Assembly (NCBI GenBank): GCA_020850945.1
Contig: JADZDR010000050.1
Span: 1-64,000, forward strand
Source of the DNA: Acidimicrobiia bacterium
GTDB lineage: Bacteria > Actinomycetota > Acidimicrobiia > UBA2766
Direction: 5' to 3'
Length of the DNA stretch: 64,000 nucleotides
In this document: positions 34,407 to 44,195 of the stretch, piece by piece
How positions within the stretch are numbered: the first letter of the stretch is position 1
Layout: every line of letters starts with the position of its first letter
Notes under the pieces: model-generated
Databases searched by the model: none
What the model was told of the DNA's origin: nothing
The model's input: the letters and a program-made list of their open reading frames with translations, nothing else
Program-made: the position numbers and the translations under genes

Positions 34407-34985
34407 TCACTCCGAGATGATGCGCTCCGCGACCTTGCGCATGGTGAGCCGGGACCGCATCGCCTCCCGCTGGATACGACTGAACGCCTCCGTCTCGGAG
34501 ACACCCTCGGTGTCCATGATCTTGCCCTTCGCGCGGTCGATGACCTTGCGGGACTCGAGGCGTTCGTTGAGGTCTTGGATCTCCGACTCGAGGGACTGCA
34601 CTTCGGTGAAACGACCCAGCGCCACCTCGATCGCGGGCACGAGGTCTCCCTTCTGGAAGGGTTTGACAACGTATGCGTACGCTCCGGCTTCCCGCGCGGT
34701 CTTGACGAGCTCGCGCTGGCTGAACGCCGTGAGAATGAGGACCGCCGACCAGCGGTGCGAGACGATCTCGCGGGCAGCGGTGAGTCCGTCCGTCCCCGGC
34801 ATCTTGATGTCGAGGATCGTGAGGTCAGGCCGGAGCTCGTCGGCGAGACGCACGGCATCGTCCCCGTTGTCTGCCTCGGCGACGACGAGGTAGCCCTCCT
34901 CTTCGAGCATCTCACGCAGATCGAGGCGGATGATCGCCTCGTCCTCGGCGATGAGCACGCGGGTGTCTTGTGGTTCAGCGGTCAT
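34407..34985 (-). CDS. ANTAR-domain response regulator (PdtaR-like)
   Basis: A 192-residue regulator. The receiver domain has acidic EDE near residue 14-16, phospho-accepting Asp in TILDIKMPGTDG, and Lys in VVKPF. A coiled linker (about 130-145) precedes an ANTAR RNA-binding domain (about 140-192: LESRKVIDRAKGKIMDTEGVSETEAF). ANTAR proteins bind paired hairpins in nascent RNA and prevent termination when phosphorylated. Mycobacterial PdtaR is encoded close to polA, as here. Its kinase is not in the window. Confidence 0.93.
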   Translation of the reverse strand: MTAEPQDTRVLIAEDEAIIRLDLREMLEEEGYLVVAEADNGDDAVRLADELRPDLTILDIKMPGTDGLTAAREIVSHRWSAVLILTAFSQRELVKTAREAGAYAYVVKPFQKGDLVPAIEVALGRFTEVQSLESEIQDLNERLESRKVIDRAKGKIMDTEGVSETEAFSRIQREAMRSRLTMRKVAERIISE

Positions 34986-34995
34986 TGGGCAGCCG

Positions 34996-35274
34996 TTATG
35001 TCAAGTCGTCCAGGTAGGCGTCACGTTGTGCACGCAAGGTGTCGAGCCGGCGGGTGACGCGGTCACGCTCTCGCACCATCGCCTCGTACATGCGTACTGC
35101 ATCGTCGTGCTCGACGCGAGCCAGAGGCGACTCGGTCACGAGGCTGTCGATGCGGGCAGCATCGACCTCGTGATCGAGTGCTCCGAGTTGGGCCTGCAGG
35201 GTGGCAAGCTCGTCCTCGGTGCGCCTGATCTTATCCGAGACGGACCTGAGGCGGCGCTCTGCGCGTCGTTTCAC
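34996..35274 (-). CDS. Small coiled-coil protein, unknown function
   Basis: A 92-residue, highly charged helical protein. RRTEDELATLQAQLGALDHEV and REVRDRVTRRLDTLRAQRDAY-like heptads suggest an antiparallel coiled coil. There are no Cys and no signal peptide. It starts at a GTG (35274) and ends 10 nt before the ANTAR regulator, in the same direction, so the two may be co-transcribed. No family is recognised. Confidence 0.6.
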   Translation of the reverse strand: MKRRAERRLRSVSDKIRRTEDELATLQAQLGALDHEVDAARIDSLVTESPLARVEHDDAVRMYEAMVRERDRVTRRLDTLRAQRDAYLDDLT

Positions 35275-35352
35275 GACCGTCGAGTGTAGGGAGCGAGCGG
35301 GGACTCCGAGAACGCGGCCGGAGTCGCGGCGGGTACGCTCTCACGGCAACAG

Positions 35353-35436
<84 letters not shown>

Positions 35437-35522
35437 CTCTCGCTGTCGCGTCATCTCGTCGGTTCGTGACCGTGGACGAGAACGGCCCGTCCTCGATGCC
35501 GACCACGACGACTCGGTCGGCG

Positions 35523-35738
35523 TCAGGATCGTAGACGTAGAGGTTTGGCATGCATCTCTAGCTCTAGCGCCACGCGTCTGCGGTCCTTCACGGCTGCGCG
35601 CAACCGCAGTGGCGGCACCAGCCCTGATCCTGGCGGGACTCGACATGGACACGGATCGGCGCTCCTGCCACGTCGTCGACACCGGTCACAGCCACATCGG
35701 CCGTCACCGACACGGGCGTGGATCCCCATTGGGGTCAC
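35523..35738 (-). pseudogene. Remnant of ISL3-family-like transposase N-terminus
   Basis: Reading leftward, one frame gives PIRVHVESRQDQGWCRHCG and then hits a stop. A neighbouring frame continues AAVKDRRRVALELE up to a stop at 35523. Joined, these resemble the N-terminal region of ISL3-family transposases: a short beta region, a C..C zinc pair, then VKDRRRV. There is no start codon, the frame is broken near the CxxC, and the catalytic domain is missing. No terminal inverted repeats are seen. The assignment rests on pattern recognition and is moderate. Confidence 0.45.
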
Positions 35739-35839
35739 ACTCCACAGGGGCTCCGCAGGATCGACGGCATAGACACCACCGATTCTGTTGAGCCCCTGAA
35801 CCGCGCCCGCGGACCCCCTACCCGCCTACCGCGCCCCGC

Positions 35840-36022
35840 TCAGATCCGAAGCGCCGCTTTGAGCCGTGCCGCGTTGCCACCCGACGCGCGATACACCACG
35901 TAGTAGACCTCACCGGCGCTGTTCATCACCGGCCCAGCCTGTGGTTCATAACCGGCGGCCGCCGTAAGGATCTTGTCGACACGAGAGGCAGCAGGCTCGG
36001 TGCCTTCCAGCCGGGCACACAA
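35840..36022 (-). CDS. Short open frame, possible gene fragment
   Basis: Sixty codons encoding a soluble peptide with EVYYVVYRASGGN and an Ala/Lys-rich C-terminus. It begins 37 nt after the stop of the exported Cys-rich protein on the same strand. The ATG lacks a convincing ribosome site, and the frame stays open upstream, so it could be the C-terminal piece of a decayed gene. No family is recognised. Confidence 0.3.
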   Translation of the reverse strand: MCARLEGTEPAASRVDKILTAAAGYEPQAGPVMNSAGEVYYVVYRASGGNAARLKAALRI

Positions 36023-36058
36023 CCGGCAGATGCCGTCGGACGGGCTGGCGCCGGTCCG

Positions 36059-36421
36059 TCAGTACTGCCAGCTGCACGAGATGCCGTAGGGGTCGTTCGG
36101 GGTGATCGGTGTCGGACCCGTGGGGCGGCAGGGGATCGACTTGAGCTTGTTGGCCACGCACTTGAAGAAGTACTTGATCCCGTGCCCGAAGCAGTCGCCA
36201 CGCTTCTTACCCTGCTGCACGGCCTCGGTGATCTCGAGCATCGTGTCGAAAGGCACCTCGCCGTCAACGGTGACAAACAGATCGTGGCCTTCGGCGAAGA
36301 CGTTCACCTCGACATCGCGAACTTCGACATCGCGAGCTTCCTCGGCATACGCCCCGACCGGCGGCATGAACACCGTACAGGTGAGGACGGCAGCGGCCAG
36401 TGTGAGCAGTCTCGTACGCAT
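36059..36421 (-). CDS. Exported cysteine-containing small protein
   Basis: A 120-residue predicted secreted protein. The N-terminus MRTRLLTLAAAVLTCTVF and the AYA-EE site form a typical signal peptide. The mature part starts with a direct repeat (RDVEV RDVEV, from a 15-nt duplication) and has a compact beta segment (DLFVTVDGEV). Its C-terminal half has four Cys (DCFG, KCVA, PCRP, SCSW), probably two disulfides. The ATG is 6 nt after AGGAGG, a strong ribosome site. No family is recognised. It sits in the accessory pocket next to tRNA-Leu. Confidence 0.7.
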   Translation of the reverse strand: MRTRLLTLAAAVLTCTVFMPPVGAYAEEARDVEVRDVEVNVFAEGHDLFVTVDGEVPFDTMLEITEAVQQGKKRGDCFGHGIKYFFKCVANKLKSIPCRPTGPTPITPNDPYGISCSWQY

Positions 36422-36585
36422 GAGGATCCTCCTGTTGTCGCGAATTCGGAGCACTCACTCCGTGAATGTCTAGGGAGCCCCGGTATCCGCAAACTGTCCC
36501 GAGGATTACCGGATCGGGAGCGCTGGAGACCTTGAACCCGGACAGTCCGCGGCGGCAAGGACATCGCCCGGACAGGGCGAGGACA

Positions 36586-36614
36586 TTGACACATGTGATG
36601 ATCAGCACCACAGT
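36586..36614 (+). promoter_or_regulatory. Candidate promoter of 48-residue peptide
   Basis: A consensus -35 TTGACA (36586-36591) is followed by 17 nt and CACAGT (36609-36614), a weak -10. This would give a leader of about 20 nt ending in the GGGGAGAGGG ribosome site of the peptide at 36641. Confidence 0.35.
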
Positions 36615-36640
36615 GATCGGAACAGGGGAGAGGGCCTTCC

Positions 36641-36787
36641 ATGAAACGGTGCCGGACCGTCGCGCTCGCAGTGCTTCTGCTTGTCGCCACTGCCTCTGTT
36701 GCGACGTGGTTCACGTTCTTCGTACCTGCAGGTGGCGAAGGTCTCGACTTCGCGTGCAAGTCCAACGACGAGGTGTGGTTGCGGTAG
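36641..36787 (+). CDS. 48-residue exported or membrane peptide
   Basis: ATG 36641 to TAG 36787 encodes 48 residues: a basic start (MKRCR), a hydrophobic segment (VALAVLLLVATASVATWF) and a short polar tail with one Cys (LDFACKSNDE). It is preceded by GGGGAGAGGG at suitable spacing and a TTGACA box. It could be a small membrane peptide, a toxin-like peptide or a cleaved signal plus a 20-residue product. It is divergent from the exported Cys-rich protein. No family is recognised. Confidence 0.5.
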   Translation: MKRCRTVALAVLLLVATASVATWFTFFVPAGGEGLDFACKSNDEVWLR

Positions 36788-36857
36788 CCTGCGCCTCCCT
36801 ACCGGCCCGCCGTGCCACGACTCGACAGGTCATGGCGCACAGAACAGGGAGACGGGG

Positions 36858-37388
36858 TTGCCCGGCATCGACGAGACCATTGCGTTCCGGCCCGTTCGCA
36901 TCGCCGTGCTCACGGTGTCGGACACCCGGACGTTCGAGGACGACACGAGCGGCGCGACACTCGTCGAGCTCGCGGCGTCGGCCGGACACGAGATCGTCGA
37001 CCGCAAGCTCGTGCGGGACGACAGATCCGAGATCAGAGCCGCCCTCGAAGGCTGGCTCGCGCGGCGTGACGTGGAGGTCGTCCTCACCACGGGCGGGACA
37101 GGCGTGACAGGACGCGACGTCACCCCCGAGGCCGTCCTCGACGTCGCCGACAAGCAACTGCCCGGCTTCGGTGAGATGTTCCGGTGGGTGAGCATGCAGA
37201 ACATCGGCACTGCCACCATCCAGTCCCGCGCCCTCGGTGTCACCGCCCGCGGCAAGTACATCTTCGCTCTGCCCGGATCGACGGGGGCGTGCCGCGACGC
37301 CTGGACCGAGATCCTCGTCCACCAGCTCGACATCCGCACACGTCCCTGCAACTTCGCCGAGCTCCTCCCCCGCCTCGACGAGATCTGA
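36858..37388 (+). CDS. moaB: Molybdenum cofactor biosynthesis protein B (MoaB/Mog family)
   Basis: A 176-residue MoCF-domain protein that adenylylates molybdopterin. Core motifs are AVLTVSDTRTFEDDTSG and VVLTTGGTGVTGRDVTPEA, plus FALPGSTGACRDAW near the C-terminus. The frame has no good ATG. TTG 36858 is preceded by GGGAG and starts directly before the domain. No other molybdenum cofactor gene is nearby. The chaperone operon begins 61 nt downstream on the same strand. Confidence 0.93.
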   Translation: MPGIDETIAFRPVRIAVLTVSDTRTFEDDTSGATLVELAASAGHEIVDRKLVRDDRSEIRAALEGWLARRDVEVVLTTGGTGVTGRDVTPEAVLDVADKQLPGFGEMFRWVSMQNIGTATIQSRALGVTARGKYIFALPGSTGACRDAWTEILVHQLDIRTRPCNFAELLPRLDEI

Positions 37389-37449
37389 CGCTATCGTCAC
37401 GCCGACCGCCCGCGTGGCCGTGAGGGGAGACCGGAGGCAGTCCGTCAAG

Positions 37450-38658
37450 ATGTCCCGACCTGTCGCCGTCGATCTCGGGGCCGCGTCGGTCCGCTCTGCG
37501 GTCCAGTTCGGCACGAGGACGGTCTTCCTCGCGATCGAACCACGGGGGACGGACGTACGTGCCCACCTCACGCGGGCGCTGCGTGCGGCCCGGGACCTCG
37601 GCCCAAAGGCCGAGAGCGGCCCCGAGGTCGTCGTCACGGTGCCGGGCTCGCTCGACCCCGCCGCCCGTGCTGCCCTCCGCTCCGAGATCGAGGCGGCCGG
37701 AGCCGTCATGCGGCGCGCTCTCGGACATGCGGCGGCGAGCGTCATCGCCCATGCGGTCACCCGCACCGAACCGCAACGTCTCCTCGTCGTCGACATCGGC
37801 AGCGGCTCGACCGATGTCGCCGTCGTCGACGCCGATCGCGACACCGTCGAGGTGCGGGCGAGCACGGGTGACCCCGATCTCGGTGGTACCGGGGTCGACG
37901 CGGCGCTGGCAACGCATGTCGCCGCGCAGGCCGCAGCCGCGACCGGTGTCGACCTCGGCGCGTCCGAGGCGGGTGCGTCCCTCGCAAGACGCCTCGCTGC
38001 CGTGGCCAAGGTCGATCTCTCACACATGACCGAGACCCGGATCCACCTCCCGGTCGTGCAGGACAGGCAGGTGGATCTGCTGGACATCGACGTCTCCCGG
38101 TCGGAGATCGAGGCGCTGGCAGGCGACCTGCTCGACCGGTGGGACCGGCTCGTCACACAGGTCATGCTCGAAGCCGGGACCGGACCCGCCGAGATCGACG
38201 AGGTGCTCGTCGTCGGCGCCGCGGGTCGCATGCCCGGAATCAGGGCGATGCTCCGACGCCACGTGGACCGCCACGATGCCCTCACGCTCGCCGGTCCAGA
38301 ACTGCCTGCCGCCGGCGCCGCCGTGCTCGCCGAAGCCCTCGCCGGTCACCGGCCCGAACCCACCGTGTTCGAGACCCTGGGCATGGCCATCTGCCTCGTC
38401 CACGCCGGGTCCACGCAACCGGTCCTTCCCTACGGCTCTCCCCTCCCCGCCCGGCGTGTCGTGAAGGTGGCGCTCGGGCCGGCAGAGGGGCGGGCGACGC
38501 TCCAGGCCGTACGTCCGGTCCGGGGCGAGAAGCCGCAGGTGCGCCGTCTCGTCGAGGTCGTGCTGCCGACGGGGCCGGGTCGCGGCCACGTACGTGTCGA
38601 CGTCGATACGGACGGGTTCGTGGACGTGCAGGTATCGAGGGAGGACAGCGACCGATGA
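37450..38658 (+). CDS. Divergent, truncated DnaK-like (Hsp70) protein
   Basis: A 402-residue Hsp70-superfamily protein, against about 620 for DnaK. Actin-fold ATPase motifs are present: AVDLGAASVRSAV (phosphate 1), VVDIGSGSTDVAVVD (phosphate 2, near residue 115), GDPDLGGTGVDAAL and LVVGAAGRMPGIRAML (adenosine). After about residue 300 only a partial beta-sandwich-like substrate region follows (ETLGMAICLVHAG, VLPYGSPLPARR). The helical lid and any EEVD-like tail are absent. It is followed with a 4-nt overlap by a GrpE-like gene, then CbpA- and CbpM-like genes, so it is part of an alternative chaperone set. Confidence 0.88.
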   Translation: MSRPVAVDLGAASVRSAVQFGTRTVFLAIEPRGTDVRAHLTRALRAARDLGPKAESGPEVVVTVPGSLDPAARAALRSEIEAAGAVMRRALGHAAASVIAHAVTRTEPQRLLVVDIGSGSTDVAVVDADRDTVEVRASTGDPDLGGTGVDAALATHVAAQAAAATGVDLGASEAGASLARRLAAVAKVDLSHMTETRIHLPVVQDRQVDLLDIDVSRSEIEALAGDLLDRWDRLVTQVMLEAGTGPAEIDEVLVVGAAGRMPGIRAMLRRHVDRHDALTLAGPELPAAGAAVLAEALAGHRPEPTVFETLGMAICLVHAGSTQPVLPYGSPLPARRVVKVALGPAEGRATLQAVRPVRGEKPQVRRLVEVVLPTGPGRGHVRVDVDTDGFVDVQVSREDSDR

Positions 38659-39170
38659 CAGGGGTTCCCGAGCCGATTGCCCGCACCGAGGAAGTGGACG
38701 GGGCGGTTGGCTGTGAACAGCAACTCGAAGAGATGGAACGACGCTGGCGCCACACGGCGGCCGATCTCCAGAACGTGAAACGGCGCTACAGACAGGACTT
38801 CGAGCGGGAACGCGAGATGGAGAGGAGACGGGCGGCGGAGCTCTGGCTTCCCGTCGTGGACAGCCTCGAGCTCGCTCTCCGCCAGGTCCCCGGCCACTCG
38901 CAGCGCGATCCCGAGTCCGTGATCAGTGGTGTGGAAGCCACGCACCGCCAGGCTCTCGACGTCCTCGAGAACCTCGGTTATCCGCGGGACGCGGCGACGG
39001 GCATACCGTTCGACCCGACCCGACACGACGTCGTCGCGGTCGTACCCGACCCTGATCTTCCCGGCGGCACCGTCGTCGACGTGATCCGGCCCGGCTACGG
39101 CACTCCTGACCATCCGCTACGACCCGCCAGCGTCACCGTGGCCCAGGAGGCGACCCATGGCAGCGCCTGA
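38655..39170 (+). CDS. GrpE-like nucleotide exchange factor
   Basis: A 171-residue GrpE-family protein, expected to release ADP from its Hsp70 partner. The long N-terminal helix ([23 protein letters not shown], then [14 protein letters not shown]) and [13 protein letters not shown] match the family. The beta-head is [22 protein letters not shown] followed by [10 protein letters not shown]. The ATG overlaps the DnaK-like stop (ATGA), and the 3' end overlaps the next gene by 14 nt. Confidence 0.92.
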   Translation: MTGVPEPIARTEEVDGAVGCEQQLEEMERRWRHTAADLQNVKRRYRQDFEREREMERRRAAELWLPVVDSLELALRQVPGHSQRDPESVISGVEATHRQALDVLENLGYPRDAATGIPFDPTRHDVVAVVPDPDLPGGTVVDVIRPGYGTPDHPLRPASVTVAQEATHGSA

Positions 39171-40116
39171 CTACTACGAGACCCTGGGGGTTCCACGCGA
39201 CGCGGACGCGAAGGCGATCCAGAAGGCCTACCGGAAGCTCGCCCGCAAACTCCATCCCGACATGAACAAGGAGCCGGACGCCGAGGCACGCTTCAAGCAG
39301 GTGAACGAGGCGAACGAGGTCCTCTCCGACCCGGACCGCCGCGCCAAGTACGACCGCCTCTTCCCCACCCTCGGCGAGGACTGGGACAAGGTCCCCGACG
39401 ACTTCGATCCCTCGTCCTTCACCTACGCGGGGACACCGGGGGGCGATCCGTTCTCGGGAGGCGCGTACGTGAACGTCGGGGACGCCGAGGGCTTCCGCGA
39501 CATGTTCGGCGACGCCGATCTCGACGATCTCCTCGGCGGCATGTTCGGCCGGCGGGGCCGTGCACGGGGGCCGGTGCGAGGCGCCGACCAACGCGCCGAG
39601 ATCGAGATCGGTCTCGGCGAGGCCTACGAGGGGACGTCACGCCAGATCAGCCTGGCCGGCCCTGGCGGAGAGCGCACGTTCACGGCGAAGATCCCGAAAG
39701 GGGTGACCGACGGCCAGACGATCCGCCTCGCCGGGAAGGGCGGGGGCGGCCTCGCGGGTGGCCCCCCCGGCGACCTCCTCCTCCGAGTCCACGTGGAACC
39801 GGGGAAGGGATTCCGCGTGCACGGCCGCGATGTCGAGACGTCCGTGCGCATCTCACCCTGGGAAGCGGCTCTCGGGGCCACGATCACGGTTCCCACACCC
39901 ACGGGAAGCACCAAGGTCAAGGTGCCGCCCGGATCCAGCACCGGCAGACGCCTCAAACTCGCCGGGCGGGGGATTCCACGAACGGGCGGGAAGGCGGGCG
40001 ACCTCTACGCCGCCCTCGAGATCACGGTCCCGGTGGAGCTCGACGACGCGCAGCGCAGCCTCTTCGAACAGCTCGCCGAGGCCTCACAGGACTTCGACCC
40101 GAGGAGTGCCGCATGA
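39157..40116 (+). CDS. CbpA-like DnaJ co-chaperone
   Basis: A 319-residue J-protein. The J-domain (about residues 4-70) contains [19 protein letters not shown] with the HPD motif, and [12 protein letters not shown] Gly/Asp/Phe-rich linker (about 75-135) leads straight into two C-terminal substrate-binding domains ([42 protein letters not shown]). The Cys4 zinc finger of DnaJ is missing, as in CbpA/type II proteins. It overlaps the GrpE-like gene by 14 nt and the CbpM-like gene by 4 nt. Confidence 0.94.
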   Translation: MAAPDYYETLGVPRDADAKAIQKAYRKLARKLHPDMNKEPDAEARFKQVNEANEVLSDPDRRAKYDRLFPTLGEDWDKVPDDFDPSSFTYAGTPGGDPFSGGAYVNVGDAEGFRDMFGDADLDDLLGGMFGRRGRARGPVRGADQRAEIEIGLGEAYEGTSRQISLAGPGGERTFTAKIPKGVTDGQTIRLAGKGGGGLAGGPPGDLLLRVHVEPGKGFRVHGRDVETSVRISPWEAALGATITVPTPTGSTKVKVPPGSSTGRRLKLAGRGIPRTGGKAGDLYAALEITVPVELDDAQRSLFEQLAEASQDFDPRSAA

Positions 40117-40439
40117 CACAGGAGGATGCCCGACTCGCCGCCCCCGGCCTGGTTCTGGCCGAACGCCTCTCGCTGTCCGTGTTCTCTTCGCAGTGCGACC
40201 TCCATCCGGATCTCCTGCGACGGCTCGTGGACCTCGGGCTCGTCGACCCCGCCGCCGAGGAGGGGGACGAGCTCTGGTTCACCCGCGAACAGCTCTCCGT
40301 CGTCGCCCGCGCGCAGCGCCTGCACGACGGCCTCTCCCTGAACTGGGTTGCCGTGGGCGTCGTGATGGAGCTCCTCGACCGCATCGAAGACCTCGAGGAG
40401 GAGGTGGACCGCCTCCGGCGGTCTACCGAGAGGGATTAG
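40113..40439 (+). CDS. CbpM/MerR-like chaperone modulator
   Basis: A 108-residue protein with a MerR-type winged-helix start ([32 protein letters not shown]) and a C-terminal coiled segment ([17 protein letters not shown]). In other bacteria CbpM binds the J-domain of CbpA and inhibits it; HspR-type relatives repress chaperone operons. Either role is possible here, and the coupling to the CbpA-like gene (ATGA) favours CbpM. It converges on the TlpA-like gene. Confidence 0.87.
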   Translation: MTQEDARLAAPGLVLAERLSLSVFSSQCDLHPDLLRRLVDLGLVDPAAEEGDELWFTREQLSVVARAQRLHDGLSLNWVAVGVVMELLDRIEDLEEEVDRLRRSTERD

Positions 40440-40482
40440 GCGAGGCACGGGTGCTGTCGGCTGACCGCGTAGCGGCCCGGGC

Positions 40483-41304
40483 TCATCCCGTCGGGGAGCT
40501 CTCTTCCTGGTTGTCACCGACGGTCGAGGACTCGCCGCTCTTGGCCATCTCGAAGAGCTTCACGAGCTGATCCTCGGCGAGCTCGCCGTTGCCGCGGTAG
40601 AGGACCTTGTTCTCACCGTCGAGGACGACGAAACCGGGAAAGCCGTTGATGCCGAACGCGCCGAGGATGCCGCTCTCCTCGTTGTCGACGATGATCGGCT
40701 CCTCCCACCCTTCGGCGGCAAGCCACTTCTCCGGCGGCCAGTTGTCCCTGTCCGGGCTCGAGCTCGTCGCGATCGCGTACATCTCGATATCCGTGCCCAC
40801 ACCCAACTCCTCGCCGCGGCTGTCGACGAGTTGCTGGATGACGGGGACCTCCTTCTGGCAGTGCGGACACCAGTGCGCGAGGAAGAAGAGCACCTTCCCC
40901 TTGCCGTCGGGCTCGATCGAAACGGCATCCCCCTGGAAGTTCGCGCCCTGCACGGACGGGGCGGTCTCACCGAGGGCGGGATCGGCTCCACCCTGCGCGG
41001 GCTGGGGGGGGAGGGATTCACCGCTGATCTCCGGTGTGCCGAACTGCCCCTCCGACTCGGCGGCATGCCGCTCGTCCTTGCCCTGGAACGCGACGACAAG
41101 GAGGACGAGGGCGCCGATCCCGACGACGACGTAGAGGGCGATCCAGCCGAGCCGGGAACCGCCCTTCGCCTTGGCCGCCGAGACCTTGCCCGACTGGGGC
41201 TTCTTCTGACCCTTGCGGGCCTGCTGCGCGATGCGCTTGGCCTGCGCCGACGTCGCCTCGGAGGACGTGGAGGACTTGGAGGACTTGTTCGCGTTGCTCG
41301 CCAT
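40483..41304 (-). CDS. TlpA-like membrane-anchored thioredoxin-fold protein
   Basis: A 273-residue protein. A Ser/Lys/Ala-rich cytoplasmic N-terminus of about 50 residues precedes one membrane segment (IALYVVVGIGALVLLVVAF). The extracellular thioredoxin domain has the active-site motif HWCPHC, then IQQLVDSRG and NGFPGFVVLD with the cis-Pro. A reductase or disulfide-handling role outside the membrane is likely. TAGAGT lies 8 nt before the ATG. It is in the same direction as, and 39 nt after, a Bcp-type peroxiredoxin gene. Confidence 0.9.
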   Translation of the reverse strand: MASNANKSSKSSTSSEATSAQAKRIAQQARKGQKKPQSGKVSAAKAKGGSRLGWIALYVVVGIGALVLLVVAFQGKDERHAAESEGQFGTPEISGESLPPQPAQGGADPALGETAPSVQGANFQGDAVSIEPDGKGKVLFFLAHWCPHCQKEVPVIQQLVDSRGEELGVGTDIEMYAIATSSSPDRDNWPPEKWLAAEGWEEPIIVDNEESGILGAFGINGFPGFVVLDGENKVLYRGNGELAEDQLVKLFEMAKSGESSTVGDNQEESSPTG

Positions 41305-41343
41305 GACCCTCGACTCTAGTAACCCACATCCACGTGGGAGACG

Positions 41344-41811
41344 TCAGACGCCGAGCGCCTTGCGGGCGTTCGGCACGGTGTTCTTGGGGGAGACCTTGTA
41401 CCAGGCCTGCTCGATACGCCCCTTCTCGTCGACGAGGAAGGCGGAGCGGATGATCCCCATGTACGCCTTCCCGTAAAGCTTCTTCTCCCCCCACACGCCG
41501 TACTTCTCGGCGACGGCGTGGTCTTCGTCGGACAGGAGCGGGAACCCCAGGCCGTGTTTGGCGTCGAACTTCTCGTTCGCCGCCGGCGCGTCCGGGCTGA
41601 TGCCGACCACGTCGACACCGAGGCTCGAGAGGTCCTCGCGGGCGTCGCGCACTTCGCAGGACTGCGTGGTGCAGCCAGGCGTCAGCGCCTTCGGGTACCA
41701 GTAGACGAGCAGCTTGCGTCCCTTGAAGTCGGTGAGCCGCACCTTCTCGCCGTTCTGGTCCGCGAGCGTGAATGCGGGCGCCTTGTCCCCCGGTTCGAGC
41801 CTCTCGCTCAC
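41344..41811 (-). CDS. bcp: Peroxiredoxin, Bcp/PrxQ type
   Basis: A 155-residue thiol peroxidase that reduces peroxides. The motif TPGCTTQSCEVRD contains the peroxidatic Cys and the resolving Cys five residues later, as in PrxQ. GDKAPAFTLADQ at the start and YGVWGEKKLYGK are family features. The GTG start at 41811 follows GAGGAGGGG. Mycobacteria also carry a bcp-type gene between his and trp genes. Confidence 0.95.
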   Translation of the reverse strand: MSERLEPGDKAPAFTLADQNGEKVRLTDFKGRKLLVYWYPKALTPGCTTQSCEVRDAREDLSSLGVDVVGISPDAPAANEKFDAKHGLGFPLLSDEDHAVAEKYGVWGEKKLYGKAYMGIIRSAFLVDEKGRIEQAWYKVSPKNTVPNARKALGV

Positions 41812-41852
41812 GTTCCCCTCCTCTGTGTGCTCCTGCCCTGTCCCCCCACGTT

Positions 41853-42164
41853 CTACCCGCGCGGGCGGGGTGAGCCGAAGAAGCCGCCCTTCGGTCGGGC
41901 GTGCGTGTGCCAGTGGTCCGGGATGTTGCGCATGTGCCCGTCGAAGTAGTGCTCACCGATCTGCTCTGCCGCGACCCGGCCGAGCTGTGTGTGCATGTGC
42001 TCGACGTGTTCGGCGGGCGGGTCGGTCCCGTGCCAACGCCACACCGCCATCGGGACCGCGCAGATCTCGCACTCTGCGATCCAGCAGACATCGTCCTCGT
42101 GGTACCAGGCCGTGAGTCGTGCCGCCTCGCACAGATCGCACGTGCTGTCCTTGCTGAACTCCAT
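41853..42164 (-). CDS. Small Cys/His-rich protein, unknown function
   Basis: A 103-residue soluble protein with a probable metal site: CDLCEAA, ECEIC, then several His/Trp segments (WRWHG, EHVEHMH, HWHTHARP). The CxxC...CxxC spacing suggests a zinc ribbon. The layout faintly recalls HIT-family N-termini, but the HxHxH triad is not present in the right form. The ATG follows GGAGGG. It lies directly downstream of trpA in the same direction and may be co-transcribed with the trp genes. Confidence 0.75.
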   Translation of the reverse strand: MEFSKDSTCDLCEAARLTAWYHEDDVCWIAECEICAVPMAVWRWHGTDPPAEHVEHMHTQLGRVAAEQIGEHYFDGHMRNIPDHWHTHARPKGGFFGSPRPRG

Positions 42165-42186
42165 CTGCCCTCCGCTCAGGCTTCGA

Positions 42187-42983
42187 TCATGCCGGTTCGT
42201 CCATGGCTGCACGCACGGCACGCACGAAGCCCGCAACGGACTCGACGGCGGCGTCCGGTGTCTCTGCATCGAGGACTCGCCGCACGACCGCCGAGCCGAT
42301 CACCACACCGTCGGCGACACGACACACCTCGGCAGCCTGCTCGGGTGTCCCGACACCGACGCCGACGAGCACAGGAACCTCCGTCAGCTCACACGCGCGC
42401 GCGGCGAGCTCGACGGCGGTCCGGGCGAGTTGCTCTCTGACGCCCGTGACACCGAGCACGCCCACTGCGTAGAGGAAGCCGCTCGTCTCGGCGGCGATGC
42501 GCCTGATCCGCTCCGGTGGTGTCGTCGGCGCGACGAGGAGGACCGTGTCGAGACCCGCCGTACGTGCGGCATCGAGCCATGGTGTCGCCTCCTCGAGGGG
42601 GAGGTCGGGGACGATCGCCGCGCAGAGGCCGGCGGCTGCGGCCTCGTGGGCGAACCGCTCCCATCCTGCGTGGTGGACGAGGTTCGCGTACGTCATGAAA
42701 CCGACCGGCAGGACGTCCGACACCGGCATCACCGCCTGCAGGACTCCGGCCGGTGTCACCCCCGCGTCCAGAGCACGCTGTGAGGCCGCCTGGATGACCG
42801 GCCCGTCCATGATGGGATCGCTGAAGGGGATGCCGAGCTCGACCGCATCGGCGCCTGCGGCCGCGACTGCCTCGATGAGCCGCGTGGTCGTGGGGACGTC
42901 GGGCAGGCCGCCCGTCAGGTAGACGACGAGGGACTTCTCCCCCGCTGCCTTGCGGGCACCGAGCACCTCGTGCAGCCTGCCCA

Positions 42984-42984
<1 letters not shown>
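42187..42984 (-). CDS. trpA: Tryptophan synthase alpha subunit
   Basis: TrpA cleaves indole-3-glycerol phosphate to indole and channels it to TrpB. The 265-residue TIM barrel has VELGIPFSDPIMDGPVIQ (containing the catalytic Asp region), the catalytic Glu earlier in the same strand, and GVGVGTPEQAAEV as phosphate loop. Its ATG overlaps the trpB stop (TGATG). Confidence 0.97.

Positions 42985-44191
<1,207 letters not shown>

Positions 44192-44195
<4 letters not shown>

Larger units (their letters stand above)
35437..36058. other. Accessory flank of tRNA-Leu, mostly non-coding
   Basis: No intact gene is apparent. It holds a frameshifted transposase-like fragment (35523-35738) and one short open frame (35840-36022), both on the reverse strand. 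The 40-codon stretch reading leftward from 35551 (MPNLYVYDPDADRVVVVG) runs into the antisense of the tRNA and is probably not a gene. Confidence 0.5.
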
